NCBI GenBank assembly: GCA_013152085.1
Contig: JAADHC010000030.1
Span: forward strand, 10,018-74,017
Direction: 5' to 3'
Source: Chlorobiota bacterium
GTDB taxonomy: Bacteria; Bacteroidota; Bacteroidia; Bacteroidales; VadinHA17
Length of the DNA: 64,000 bases
Shown here: one piece after another, positions 53,148 to 62,006 of the stretch
Numbering within the stretch: position 1 is the stretch's first letter
Layout of the letters: every line of letters begins with the position of its first letter
Translations under genes and position numbers: made by a program
Notes under the pieces: model-generated
What the model was told of the DNA's origin: nothing
The model's input: only the letters and a program-made list of their open reading frames with translations
The model's database searches: none

Positions 53148-56000
53148 TTATTGCTTGTTTACGGAAAAATGCTTGATCAAAACCCTTTTGATGTCATCTA
53201 TTTTTACCGGTTTTGGAATATAGTCATTCATACTGGACTCCATAGACCGTAACCTGGTCTCCTCGGACACATCTGCCGTTACAGCGATAATTGGAATGTC
53301 AATACCTTCATTACGGAGATCACGCGTTGCTTCCCAGCCATCCTTTATGGGCATCATTACGTCCATAAAAATGATATCATATTGATTCTTTTTAGCTTTT
53401 TCAACCGCTGTACTTCCGTCATCGGCAATGTCAACTTCAAACCCCAGATTCTTAAAATAAACCTGCATGACCTTCTGATTGATTTGATTGTCTTCTGCAA
53501 TCAGTATTTTAAGATCACGGGAAATGGTGTCAAGGGCTTTTGGGGAGACATCTTCCATGACAATGGCATTAAAGTTATCCTGAATAATATTAAACAATTC
53601 AGAACCCTGTACCGGCTCGATAAGGTAATAATCAATACCGAGTTTCCGGGCCCGGACATAGTTTCCTTTCCTGTCGTTTGAACTGGTGAGTATGATCAGA
53701 TATTTTGTAGTAAGCTTTCGGTCATAAAGTTCCTGGATTAGCTCAAAACCATCAAATGTTGGTGAATCCTTAATGATTAACAAGTGATATTTCTGTTCCG
53801 GATGGGCTGCATTGGCTTCCAGCAAATGTATAATCTTGTCCATTTTGAAATTGACAATGGCCTGTACGCCAAATTGTTTTAGCTGTTGCTGGATATAATT
53901 ATTAGGCTCATCATTATTCTTGATGATTAAAGCTTTGATCTGTTTATAGCTTGTAATCTGATCCAGATAGGTGTCCTTCTTCAACTTTTCGTTGGAAAAT
54001 ACAGGAATCTTTACCCTTACCAGGGTCCCGGGCGTTTCTCCTTTCTTCTTTCCGCGAACCGGACTGATGAATTGAATATCCCCGTTCAGCATGTCCAAAA
54101 GCTGGATGGTGATGGATATTCCTAATCCGGAACCGGTAATGTTCTTCTTTTTTTTACCATTGGTTTTCAGGAATGGTTCAACTTTTTTCTTGTTGAACAA
54201 TTCAAGTTGTTCTTTAGTTAATCCGATTCCGGTATCTTCAATATCAAACTGAAGATGTAATTTTCCATAGATTTCTTCTGTCTGTGAAACACGGACTTCA
54301 ACTTTCCCTGCTGTGGTATGTTTCAGTGCATTGTCAATCAGTTTTGTAAGAACCTGCCTGATTTTAAAGGGATCTCCGATAAAATGGTCTTTTACATTTT
54401 CATCAAACACGGTCTGAAATGATAATTTTTTATCTATGGCAACCGGCTTTAAGCTTTTAAAAACCATTTTTAATTCCTGTCGCAACCTGAAAGGAATTTC
54501 TTCCAGCATCATTTTTCCTGCCTCAATCTTTGAAAACTCCAGGATATCATCAACAATAGATAGAAGAAGATCGGCAGAATACCGGATATCTTTGATAAAT
54601 TTTTCATCCGGCTTGACCTCCGAAGACCTTAGCAACGTACTGGCCTTGTCAATAATATTTCCAAGAGGCACCCTGATTTCCTGGCTCATATTGACCAGAA
54701 GCTCTGTTTTGGCTTTAACTGCTGCGGCTTCCTGGCGCCTGGCTTTTTCAAGGGGCGTTACATCGATCAGGGCTTCGAGCGTCGCCTGTTTTCCTTCAAA
54801 AAGGATCGGTATCTCCTCACGCAACAGTACCCATTCGGTATTGTCTTTCTCGAGGTAAAGGAAATTACTTGTATCAGCGATGGTCCCCAGCGTTCCTTCA
54901 ATCTGCTTTTTATTCCCCGTAAAAAACCAGTCGCCAATCACATTTCCTTCTTCAAGTTTATCTCCGGTTATGGAAAAAGTAGATCTTGCATTTTCATTAA
55001 TAAAAAGAATATGGTGGGACTCAGCAAGCACCATAATGCCTATGGGAATATTGGCCAGAATCTTTTTCAGGTTTGCTTCCGAGCTTTTTAACCGTTCCTC
55101 TTCAGATTTTTTACGCTGCAGCATCAGGAAAAACACAGTAATAATCAATGCAATGAGAATTAGCGTTAGAGAGGCTATCGTTATGGCATTTTTTATAATG
55201 GCGTTGAGAATAACGTCGTTTTGTAAAGAAAACACGATCCCGAAATCCCGGTTGAGAAAATGCGTCGGATAATAAGCTGAAATGACATCTGATTCTTTTC
55301 CTTCGATCGATACTTTGTGCTTTAAAGCTCCCTGAAAACCATCGATAATTTCATCGGCAATTTTCCCTTGGTCAAAGATCTGTAGCCGATCAACTCCCAA
55401 ATTGTTATATATGATATGCCCTTTGTTGTTAAGGATCCATTGCCATTGCGTATTCCCCAGGTGGGATTTCTCAAGAACAGAAGCGATATAATGAATGTAG
55501 TCCAGCGATACCAAAACGTTACCGGAAACACGACGACCTGCAAAGACAGGTAAAACGTACTGGAAAGTGTTATCCTTCACTAGAATCTGATCCCTGGTTA
55601 ATAATTCCCGCTGGTTGTGTGCCGTAAAAACATTGGCTATAAACTTGTTCTTTGGATCCTTGTACAAAGAAAACACGTGCCTGGTGTCATCATAATAAGT
55701 TATACTGGTAACCAAGTCTCTATACTTGGAATAAAAAACCTCAAATTTCTTGGAAATATCCTGCTGAACTTTTTCATCAACGAAAAAACGATTCATTTTC
55801 CCGGAAAAAAGAATAAAATTGAGATCACTGGTGAATGTCGAACTGGTTTGTTCGATTTCGTATCCGGAAATTTGTGTTTGTTTCAGAAGGAAATTCTTCT
55901 GAAAATCAACCTGCAATTCATAAATATTGAAATAATAATAAATATTGGATGCGACGATCAATAAAATGATTATAGGGGTTAGTATATAAATCTTTCTCAT
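53148..56000 (-). CDS. Hybrid histidine kinase-like protein without the phospho-acceptor histidine
   Basis: The 950-residue membrane protein has two helices (about 4-26 and 272-293) around a Cache-like sensor (about 30-265), a PAS region (about 310-420), a dimerisation domain (about 430-495), a GHKL ATPase (NALKH at 557-561, DTGIGL at 589-594, GSGLGIS at 623-629) and two receiver domains. The H-box reads NMSQEIRVPL: residue 440 is Gln (codon CAG, 54681-54683) where His is needed. The first receiver (about 689-808) has Ile743 at the Asp position; the second is intact (Asp880, Lys930). ATP binding may remain, but self-phosphorylation should not. Confidence 0.9.
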   Translation of the reverse strand: MRKIYILTPIIILLIVASNIYYYFNIYELQVDFQKNFLLKQTQISGYEIEQTSSTFTSDLNFILFSGKMNRFFVDEKVQQDISKKFEVFYSKYRDLVTSITYYDDTRHVFSLYKDPKNKFIANVFTAHNQRELLTRDQILVKDNTFQYVLPVFAGRRVSGNVLVSLDYIHYIASVLEKSHLGNTQWQWILNNKGHIIYNNLGVDRLQIFDQGKIADEIIDGFQGALKHKVSIEGKESDVISAYYPTHFLNRDFGIVFSLQNDVILNAIIKNAITIASLTLILIALIITVFFLMLQRKKSEEERLKSSEANLKKILANIPIGIMVLAESHHILFINENARSTFSITGDKLEEGNVIGDWFFTGNKKQIEGTLGTIADTSNFLYLEKDNTEWVLLREEIPILFEGKQATLEALIDVTPLEKARRQEAAAVKAKTELLVNMSQEIRVPLGNIIDKASTLLRSSEVKPDEKFIKDIRYSADLLLSIVDDILEFSKIEAGKMMLEEIPFRLRQELKMVFKSLKPVAIDKKLSFQTVFDENVKDHFIGDPFKIRQVLTKLIDNALKHTTAGKVEVRVSQTEEIYGKLHLQFDIEDTGIGLTKEQLELFNKKKVEPFLKTNGKKKKNITGSGLGISITIQLLDMLNGDIQFISPVRGKKKGETPGTLVRVKIPVFSNEKLKKDTYLDQITSYKQIKALIIKNNDEPNNYIQQQLKQFGVQAIVNFKMDKIIHLLEANAAHPEQKYHLLIIKDSPTFDGFELIQELYDRKLTTKYLIILTSSNDRKGNYVRARKLGIDYYLIEPVQGSELFNIIQDNFNAIVMEDVSPKALDTISRDLKILIAEDNQINQKVMQVYFKNLGFEVDIADDGSTAVEKAKKNQYDIIFMDVMMPIKDGWEATRDLRNEGIDIPIIAVTADVSEETRLRSMESSMNDYIPKPVKIDDIKRVLIKHFSVNKQ

Positions 56001-56114
56001 CTCAGGGATACTTTAATCCGGCTCAATATTCTCTGTTTTTGTTTTCCGATTGTCTATTGCAGGTGCAGCAGGTAAAACAACGAACGAATATAAAAAAAAT
56101 CATTGTAAGAACTC

Positions 56115-57047
56115 CTACTCTCTGTATTTTTTGTCTTCTTCGAAAAACAAATTCAGGTAACTGTTATATCTTGACTGGCTGATTTTTCCTGTTCCTGCGG
56201 CTTCCTTTACGGCACAACCCGGCTCGTGTGTATGGGTACAGTTATAATAGTTACACGAGGCTGAAAAACGGAAAATTTCAGGGAAAAAATGATACAGTTC
56301 CTCCTTGTCAAAGCCAACCAGGCCAAAACCTTTAATACCTGGTGTATCAATTACATAACCACCGAAATTTAAACGAAACATTTCACTGTAGGTGGTGGTG
56401 TGCCTTCCCGATTGGTGGTATGTTGACAGGGAATTGGTTTTCAGGTTCAGGCCTGGTTCAACAGTATTGATCAGGGTAGACTTCCCCACTCCGGAATTGC
56501 CTGCAATCAGCGAAGTTTTTCCGGCCAATAATGTTTTGAAATGATCAATGTTTTTCTTATCCGGAACAGAGGTTCGTAATACACGGTAACCAACATCTGT
56601 GTATATTTTTATAAGGTTTTCCAGCCGGTTAAGGAGCAGGGAATCATAAAGGTCGGTTTTATTGAAAACAATACAGACCGGAATACGGTAAGCTTCGGCC
56701 GAGACAAGAAACCGATCGATAAACTCGGGATAGGTTTTCGGTTTGATTAATGTGGCAATCAGGATGGCCTGATCAATATTGGCTGCCAGGATTTGTGTGG
56801 CGTGTGAAAGATTGGCTGACCTTCTGATAATATAATTCCTTCGGGCGGAAATGCCGGTGATCATACCCGAATCGGTTTGGTTATCATGGATAAAAGTTAC
56901 CTGATCTCCCACAACAACAGGATTTGTGTTGCGTCCGCCATCCAGGCGAAAACGACCCTTCGCAGCACACCGGACGCTACGATGTTCCGGGGTTTCTACC
57001 CAAAACCAGCGCCCGGTAACTTTAGTAACAATCCCGGTATTTTCCAC
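56115..57047 (-). CDS. rsgA: Ribosome small-subunit GTPase RsgA
   Basis: RsgA is a circularly permuted GTPase that checks late 30S subunit assembly. The 310-residue protein has an OB domain (GIVTKVTGRWFWVETPEH), G4 FNKTDLYDSL, G1 GNSGVGKSTLIN, G3 DTPGIKGFG and the C-terminal zinc site CNYYNCTHTHEPGCAVKEA. It starts at GTG 57047; no in-frame ATG is available, and a TAATTTTG element lies just upstream. Confidence 0.95.
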   Translation of the reverse strand: MENTGIVTKVTGRWFWVETPEHRSVRCAAKGRFRLDGGRNTNPVVVGDQVTFIHDNQTDSGMITGISARRNYIIRRSANLSHATQILAANIDQAILIATLIKPKTYPEFIDRFLVSAEAYRIPVCIVFNKTDLYDSLLLNRLENLIKIYTDVGYRVLRTSVPDKKNIDHFKTLLAGKTSLIAGNSGVGKSTLINTVEPGLNLKTNSLSTYHQSGRHTTTYSEMFRLNFGGYVIDTPGIKGFGLVGFDKEELYHFFPEIFRFSASCNYYNCTHTHEPGCAVKEAAGTGKISQSRYNSYLNLFFEEDKKYRE

Positions 57048-57061
57048 CTGTATGTTTTTTA

Positions 57062-57069
57062 CAAAATTA
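57062..57069 (-). promoter_or_regulatory. -7 element TAATTTTG upstream of rsgA
   Basis: On the minus strand it matches TAnnTTTG and ends 14 bases before the GTG start at 57047. Confidence 0.45.
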
Positions 57070-57104
57070 ACTTTTCCGTAAATATTGTTCCGGACGGATA
57101 CTTT

Positions 57105-58481
57105 TTAACGCAGGAATTTCCGTAGCAGTTTGTTTTTCGCCGGGGTATAAGGAAGATAACGCAGGGGAATATCCGGATGAATTCTTTTTCGCAAAAAAGA
57201 CCTGAGATGTGAAAAGGTTTCGAAAGAATAATATCCATGATACCTGCCGATGCCACTTTGTCTTTTCCCTCCCAGGGGCAGATGCAGGTTACTGAACTGT
57301 ACGACTGTATCATTGATCGCCACATTCCCTGAAGCTATGTTTTGGATTATTTCTTTTTCCACCCTGCGATCCTTTGTGAAAATATACAGAGATAATGGAT
57401 TAGGGGTTTGTGATGAAATCCGGTAAACCTCCTCAAGGTGATCATATCCGCTCACCGGCAATACCGGGCCAAATATCTCTTCTTTCATGACCGGGATTTC
57501 CACCGAATCAACTACCAGCAGAGTTGGGTTAACAATACGGTTCAAAACATCGGTTTCCCCACCGATAATAATTTTCCCGTTTTTCATCAATTCTTCCTGG
57601 CGGATAACTGCGGCAGAACTGATCATTTGGGTTAGACTTTCTGTTTGTGAGAAATCAGGGCCATAATCTTTTATCATACAGGCTTTAATTTCACTGATCA
57701 GTTTTTCTTTTACTTCATTATGTGCCAGAATATAATCCGGGGCTACACATGTTTGACCGGCATTGATGAATTTTCCCCAGGTAATGCGTCGTGCTGCAAT
57801 TTTAATATCAGCATCCCGGTGGACAATACAAGGATTCTTCCCTCCCAATTCGAGGGTTACCGGTGTCAGATTTTCAGCAGCAATTTTCATGATCTTCTTT
57901 CCCACCTGTTGGCTCCCGGTAAAAAAAATATAATCTGCCGGCCGGGAGAGAATTTGTTCGGCTGTCTCATGACCTCCGTTAATCAGGGCGATATAAGCCG
58001 GATCGAAATATTTTGAAAACATTTCCTGAAGGATGGCATTCAGCGCCGGAAGCTTACCGGTAGGTTTAAGCGTAACGCAGTTCCCGGCCGAAATAGCGCC
58101 TACCAGCGGTGAGAAAAGCAGTAATAGCGGATAATTCCAGGGAGAGAAGATCAGCACCCTCCCATAGGGCTCGGGAACAATATAGCTGCGCGCAAATGCA
58201 AGAAAAAGAGGAGTGGCTGCACGTCTGGGTTTCACCCAGGACCGTAAATGGCGCAGATGATACCTGATCTCCTTTAATACCTGGCCGGTTTCAAAATAGG
58301 CTTCAAATGCAGGTTTGTGTAAATCGATGTAAAGCGCATCTTCAATTTTCAAATCATATTCAAGAATGGCATTCTGAAGATTTTTAAGTTGCTTTTTTCT
58401 GAAACCCGGATCAAGGGTTTTATGAGTGGCAAAAAAAGCTTCCTGCATATCTGCCAAATTTTCCAGATCTGTTTTATTCAT
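57105..58481 (-). CDS. Aldehyde dehydrogenase (class 3-like)
   Basis: The 458-residue NAD(P)-dependent dehydrogenase has the catalytic glutamate in ELGGKNPCIV and the nucleophile cysteine in GQTCVAPDYIL, plus SPWNYPLLLLFSPLVGAISAGN. The length and the motif FSNLHLPLGGKRQSGIGRYHG fit the class 3 group that oxidises fatty or aromatic aldehydes. Its start overlaps the GMC oxidoreductase gene by 8 bases. Together they could oxidise an alcohol to an acid in two steps. Confidence 0.92.
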   Translation of the reverse strand: MNKTDLENLADMQEAFFATHKTLDPGFRKKQLKNLQNAILEYDLKIEDALYIDLHKPAFEAYFETGQVLKEIRYHLRHLRSWVKPRRAATPLFLAFARSYIVPEPYGRVLIFSPWNYPLLLLFSPLVGAISAGNCVTLKPTGKLPALNAILQEMFSKYFDPAYIALINGGHETAEQILSRPADYIFFTGSQQVGKKIMKIAAENLTPVTLELGGKNPCIVHRDADIKIAARRITWGKFINAGQTCVAPDYILAHNEVKEKLISEIKACMIKDYGPDFSQTESLTQMISSAAVIRQEELMKNGKIIIGGETDVLNRIVNPTLLVVDSVEIPVMKEEIFGPVLPVSGYDHLEEVYRISSQTPNPLSLYIFTKDRRVEKEIIQNIASGNVAINDTVVQFSNLHLPLGGKRQSGIGRYHGYYSFETFSHLRSFLRKRIHPDIPLRYLPYTPAKNKLLRKFLR

Positions 58482-60081
58482 GCTTTATCCGGTTTATTTG
58501 TTGTTTTAAAGTAATGTTTTTATTCCCCTCTTTTTCAGAAATATGTGACATGGCATATTCTGCCTGGGCGGTTATGCTGAAGCTTGGGTTTACGCCAATA
58601 TTTCCCTGTATCACCGAACCGTCGGTAATATACATCCCGGGGTACCCCAATACACGAAAAGAGGAATCCACAACACCGTTTTCTCTGTGATCCCCCATGG
58701 GACATCCGCCTAAGATATGGGCAGTAGTCGGCCGGTTGAGAAGTGTTTCCAGAATAATATTCTGTGGAATCCCTCCTGCGATTTTTGCCAGATTATTCAT
58801 TGCTTCCTGGCCTTTGGGAATGAAGGCAGGAACCTTTTGCCTGCCTGCATTCCTGATTTTCATTCTGCTGCCAAAAACGCCCTTTTTCCATACCATGGTC
58901 ATTGCATTTTCAGCAGATTGCATCACCAGAAGTATGACACTGTTTGATGACCAGTTTTTCCGGAAAATAAATCGGAAAAAACCCAAAGGATGGAATATCA
59001 CTTTCTTGATCCACCTGTACGGCCGGTTATGTTTGCCGATATCTCCTGAAACAGCAAATGAAAAAAAGAGACGCAATAAGTTAGAACGGTCAGGATATTT
59101 AACGACCTCAATATGTGTTTCATGGTCGGCATGAAATCCGCTTGAAATGGCAATTCCGTTATTCAGCTTTTTCCCGGGAACGGTGATGGCATTTAAGGTT
59201 TCCGAATTGGTAAGGAGGTTTTCCCCAAGCCGGTCAGAAAGGGCAGGTAAAGTTTTGTATTTGTATTTTTGTTTCAGCAATAAATCAAGTGTCCCGAGGG
59301 TTCCTGCCGCAACAACAACGTTCCGGGCATGTATTATTCGTCTCTTTTTTACCGGTAATCCGGTTATATTATACAGGGTTACGGTGTATTGTCCACGGTG
59401 ATATTCTATTTTGTCCGCTTTATGTTCACTGAGGATTGTGGCACCAAATTTTTCAGCAAAAAAAAGGTAATTCTTGTCAAGTGTGTTTTTGGCATTTTCG
59501 CGGCATCCCACCATGCATCCGGCACATTCAGAACATGGGGTACGTTCCGGGCCAAGACCTGAAAAATATGGATCGTAAGATTTGTCTTTATCATTAAAAT
59601 AAACACCGACATATACAGGCTTAAATGTTTCGGACAACCCCATCTTCCCTGCCGTTTCACGCAAAAGCCGGTCTTCTTCGTATAACTTTTCATTTATGCA
59701 TCGACCTAACATAAAGGCTGCTTCGTCATAATATGGACGAAGAATCTCCTCCCAGTTTCCGAAACGGCTCCAGTTTTTATGACGGAAAAATGACTGAGGC
59801 GGGTAAAACAGCGTATTGGCATACACCAGGCTGCCTCCGCCAACCCCAACACCGGAAAGAATGCTTGCATTTCTGAAAAAGGATAGTTTCTGTATGCCAT
59901 ACATCCGTATCAAAGGGGCCCATAAATATTTTCGAAAGTGCCAGTTTGATGTTGCAAAATCGGCAGCAGAATATCTTTTCCCCTGTTCCGCGATAAGAAC
60001 GGAATAACCTTTTTCCACAAGACGCAAAGCAGAAACTGCTCCGCCAAAACCAGAACCGACGATCAGGAAATCATAAACCAT
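58474..60081 (-). CDS. GMC-type oxidoreductase, cholesterol-oxidase-like, with four-cysteine motif
   Basis: The 535-residue FAD enzyme has the dinucleotide-binding start FLIVGSGFGGAVSALRLVEKG, the GMC motif GVGVGGGSLVYANT and the C-terminal GMC part (HILGGCPMG, NPSFSITAQAEYAM). Residues 183-193 read CSECAGCMVGC, a Cx2Cx2Cx3C arrangement followed by RENAKNTLDKNYL; a similar Cys cluster is known from ChoD-type relatives and could hold an iron-sulfur cluster. It probably oxidises a hydrophobic alcohol or sterol-like compound. It is coupled to the aldehyde dehydrogenase gene. Confidence 0.88.
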   Translation of the reverse strand: MVYDFLIVGSGFGGAVSALRLVEKGYSVLIAEQGKRYSAADFATSNWHFRKYLWAPLIRMYGIQKLSFFRNASILSGVGVGGGSLVYANTLFYPPQSFFRHKNWSRFGNWEEILRPYYDEAAFMLGRCINEKLYEEDRLLRETAGKMGLSETFKPVYVGVYFNDKDKSYDPYFSGLGPERTPCSECAGCMVGCRENAKNTLDKNYLFFAEKFGATILSEHKADKIEYHRGQYTVTLYNITGLPVKKRRIIHARNVVVAAGTLGTLDLLLKQKYKYKTLPALSDRLGENLLTNSETLNAITVPGKKLNNGIAISSGFHADHETHIEVVKYPDRSNLLRLFFSFAVSGDIGKHNRPYRWIKKVIFHPLGFFRFIFRKNWSSNSVILLVMQSAENAMTMVWKKGVFGSRMKIRNAGRQKVPAFIPKGQEAMNNLAKIAGGIPQNIILETLLNRPTTAHILGGCPMGDHRENGVVDSSFRVLGYPGMYITDGSVIQGNIGVNPSFSITAQAEYAMSHISEKEGNKNITLKQQINRIKHE

Positions 60082-60171
60082 GTTGCTTTTGCAAGATTCT
60101 TCAGAAGGTAAATGTAGAAAAAATTTGCAGCCTGACGGAAAATATAAAGAAATCCCCTGGCTTTACATTTT

Positions 60172-61761
60172 TCAGAAATGAAAAAGGCCTGTTAACTGAA
60201 CCAGTATGATGATCAGTACCATGGCAAAAGGATATACGGTTGCATAAGCAACTTGTGCTGCATTAGAATCGGACATGCTGTCGGCGGCTGCCAGACCGGG
60301 CGTGCTGGTCATCCCACCTGTAATAATACCAAGAAGTTTTAAAGGATTGATTTTATAAAACCGTAAACCGACCCATGTCCCGATGGTCATGGGGATAAGA
60401 GTAATTAACATTCCGATAAAAAATAACTTAAATCCGTATTGTGTAAAAGTTTCAGCAAGATGTTTTCCTGCATGTGTGCCCACGGTGGCCAGGAAAAGTA
60501 ACAAGCCCAGTTGTTTAAGCAACTGGTTGGCAGCCCCCGACATAGTCCATATCACCGGCCCTGTTTTTCCGATACTGCTCAGGATCATGCCGGTGACGAG
60601 GACTCCTCCGGTCAGGCCCAGACTAAAAGTGAAATTTTCAGTGAACCCAATGCTGATCTTTCCCAGCAAGACACCCAGAACAATACCGGCAGCTACCGGA
60701 AAGAAATCGGTATCAGAAAGCTTTTTATCCTCATTTCCCAGCAGGAATACGATGTCTTTCATTTGGCTCCGGCTGGAGGCAACTATGAGCTTATCACCAA
60801 AACGCAGATGAGACGCAGGTGACGGAACAATATCAATACCGCTTCGGCGTATGCGGGTAACGGTGGCATGAAAAGAATGCCACAGGTTTATTTCGGCCAG
60901 GGTCTTATTGACTACTTTTTTGTTTGTTACCAGAATGGAACGAACTTCGTAATCTTTCCCAAGCGGAATTTCTTTTTCGGTTTCGGAACCAACCAATAAC
61001 CTGAATTTTTCCAAAGCTTCCGCCGTTCCAACTGCACGGATAATATCTCCTTTCTCTAAAAACACGTCTGAATCAGGTGTAATAGCCGTTTTTCCTTTGA
61101 GTACCCGTGAGATATTGGCTCCGGTCATTGACCTGATCTTTAGTGCCCCGATGGTTTTATTAATTATGTTTTCGTTTTCCACCATGAAGTTTTTACGGAG
61201 GATTTCGGGATAGTCCCTGTTGATTTCATCCTTAATCTCTTCTCCTGCCCGTATAAAATCTATGCGGGTAAATACCGGAAGCAATTTAACAAACAGAATC
61301 ACACCCAGTACGCCGAAAGGATATGCAATACCATAACCAATGGAAGCGCGGGGAGATTTTGCCGCATCAATGGCAGCTGCCAGACCGGGTGTGCTGGTGA
61401 GTGCTCCGGTGAAAAGCCCGGAGGTCATATCCCGGTCAATGTGGATGGCCCGACCCAGAACAAGTGCCGTAAGCCAGCCACTGATAACCAGAATAAAAGT
61501 AATAACAAATATTGAACTTCCCTGATGGATAAACGACCTGAAAAAACCCGGACCAGCCTGAATTCCAATGGTAAAAATAAACAGAACAAGCCCAATCGTT
61601 TGAAAGTCCTTTGGTATCTGGATACCAAGATGACCGAATAACAACGCTACAAAAATTACTGCCGATGCATCAAGTGAAATCCCCCGGATACGGATATTAC
61701 CCAGAATAAACCCCAGGGCAATAATCAGAAACAGCACAAAATAGGTCTGATTCAGTAACAT
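60172..61761 (-). CDS. AspT/YidE/YbjL-family transporter
   Basis: The 529-residue membrane protein is built from two homologous transporter halves (each with a TSTPGLAA motif: GALTSTPGLAAAIDAAKS and GGMTSTPGLAAADSMSDS) flanking a cytoplasmic region with two RCK_C/TrkA-C-like domains (IGALKIRSMTGANISRVL and INLWHSFHATVTRIRRSG). This is the aspartate:alanine exchanger family layout; the substrate is uncertain. ATG 61761 is preferred to 61857, supported by a -7 element 20 bases upstream. Confidence 0.9.
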   Translation of the reverse strand: MLLNQTYFVLFLIIALGFILGNIRIRGISLDASAVIFVALLFGHLGIQIPKDFQTIGLVLFIFTIGIQAGPGFFRSFIHQGSSIFVITFILVISGWLTALVLGRAIHIDRDMTSGLFTGALTSTPGLAAAIDAAKSPRASIGYGIAYPFGVLGVILFVKLLPVFTRIDFIRAGEEIKDEINRDYPEILRKNFMVENENIINKTIGALKIRSMTGANISRVLKGKTAITPDSDVFLEKGDIIRAVGTAEALEKFRLLVGSETEKEIPLGKDYEVRSILVTNKKVVNKTLAEINLWHSFHATVTRIRRSGIDIVPSPASHLRFGDKLIVASSRSQMKDIVFLLGNEDKKLSDTDFFPVAAGIVLGVLLGKISIGFTENFTFSLGLTGGVLVTGMILSSIGKTGPVIWTMSGAANQLLKQLGLLLFLATVGTHAGKHLAETFTQYGFKLFFIGMLITLIPMTIGTWVGLRFYKINPLKLLGIITGGMTSTPGLAAADSMSDSNAAQVAYATVYPFAMVLIIILVQLTGLFHF

Positions 61762-61781
61762 CGTATTTCCGTTTAAGGCAA

Positions 61782-61789
61782 CAAAAATA
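61782..61789 (-). promoter_or_regulatory. -7 element TATTTTTG upstream of AspT/YidE-type gene
   Basis: A minus-strand TAnnTTTG match located inside the extended reading frame. It supports ATG 61761 as the start. Confidence 0.5.
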
Positions 61790-61979
61790 AGGATTACTTT
61801 CACAGGAAAGATAACAAAAAGCCAGGGTAGAAAAGATGATACGATGTATAAAATCACTTCCGGAACACGTAATACGCCGAAGATGAATTGTTTATAAATA
61901 GCACAGGGATTTATGAAAGCCTGCGGGAAAAGGCAATTGGATAATGCTTAAAAAGTGCGGAATTGAGAAGAATTATGCC

Positions 61980-61987
61980 TATTTTTG
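61980..61987 (+). promoter_or_regulatory. -7 element TATTTTTG upstream of binding-protein gene
   Basis: A TAnnTTTG match 19 bases before the TTG start at 62007. With a stop codon at 61989-61991 in the same frame, it limits how far upstream the gene can begin. Confidence 0.5.
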
Positions 61988-62006
61988 ATAAACAAAGCCA
62001 TTCTGT

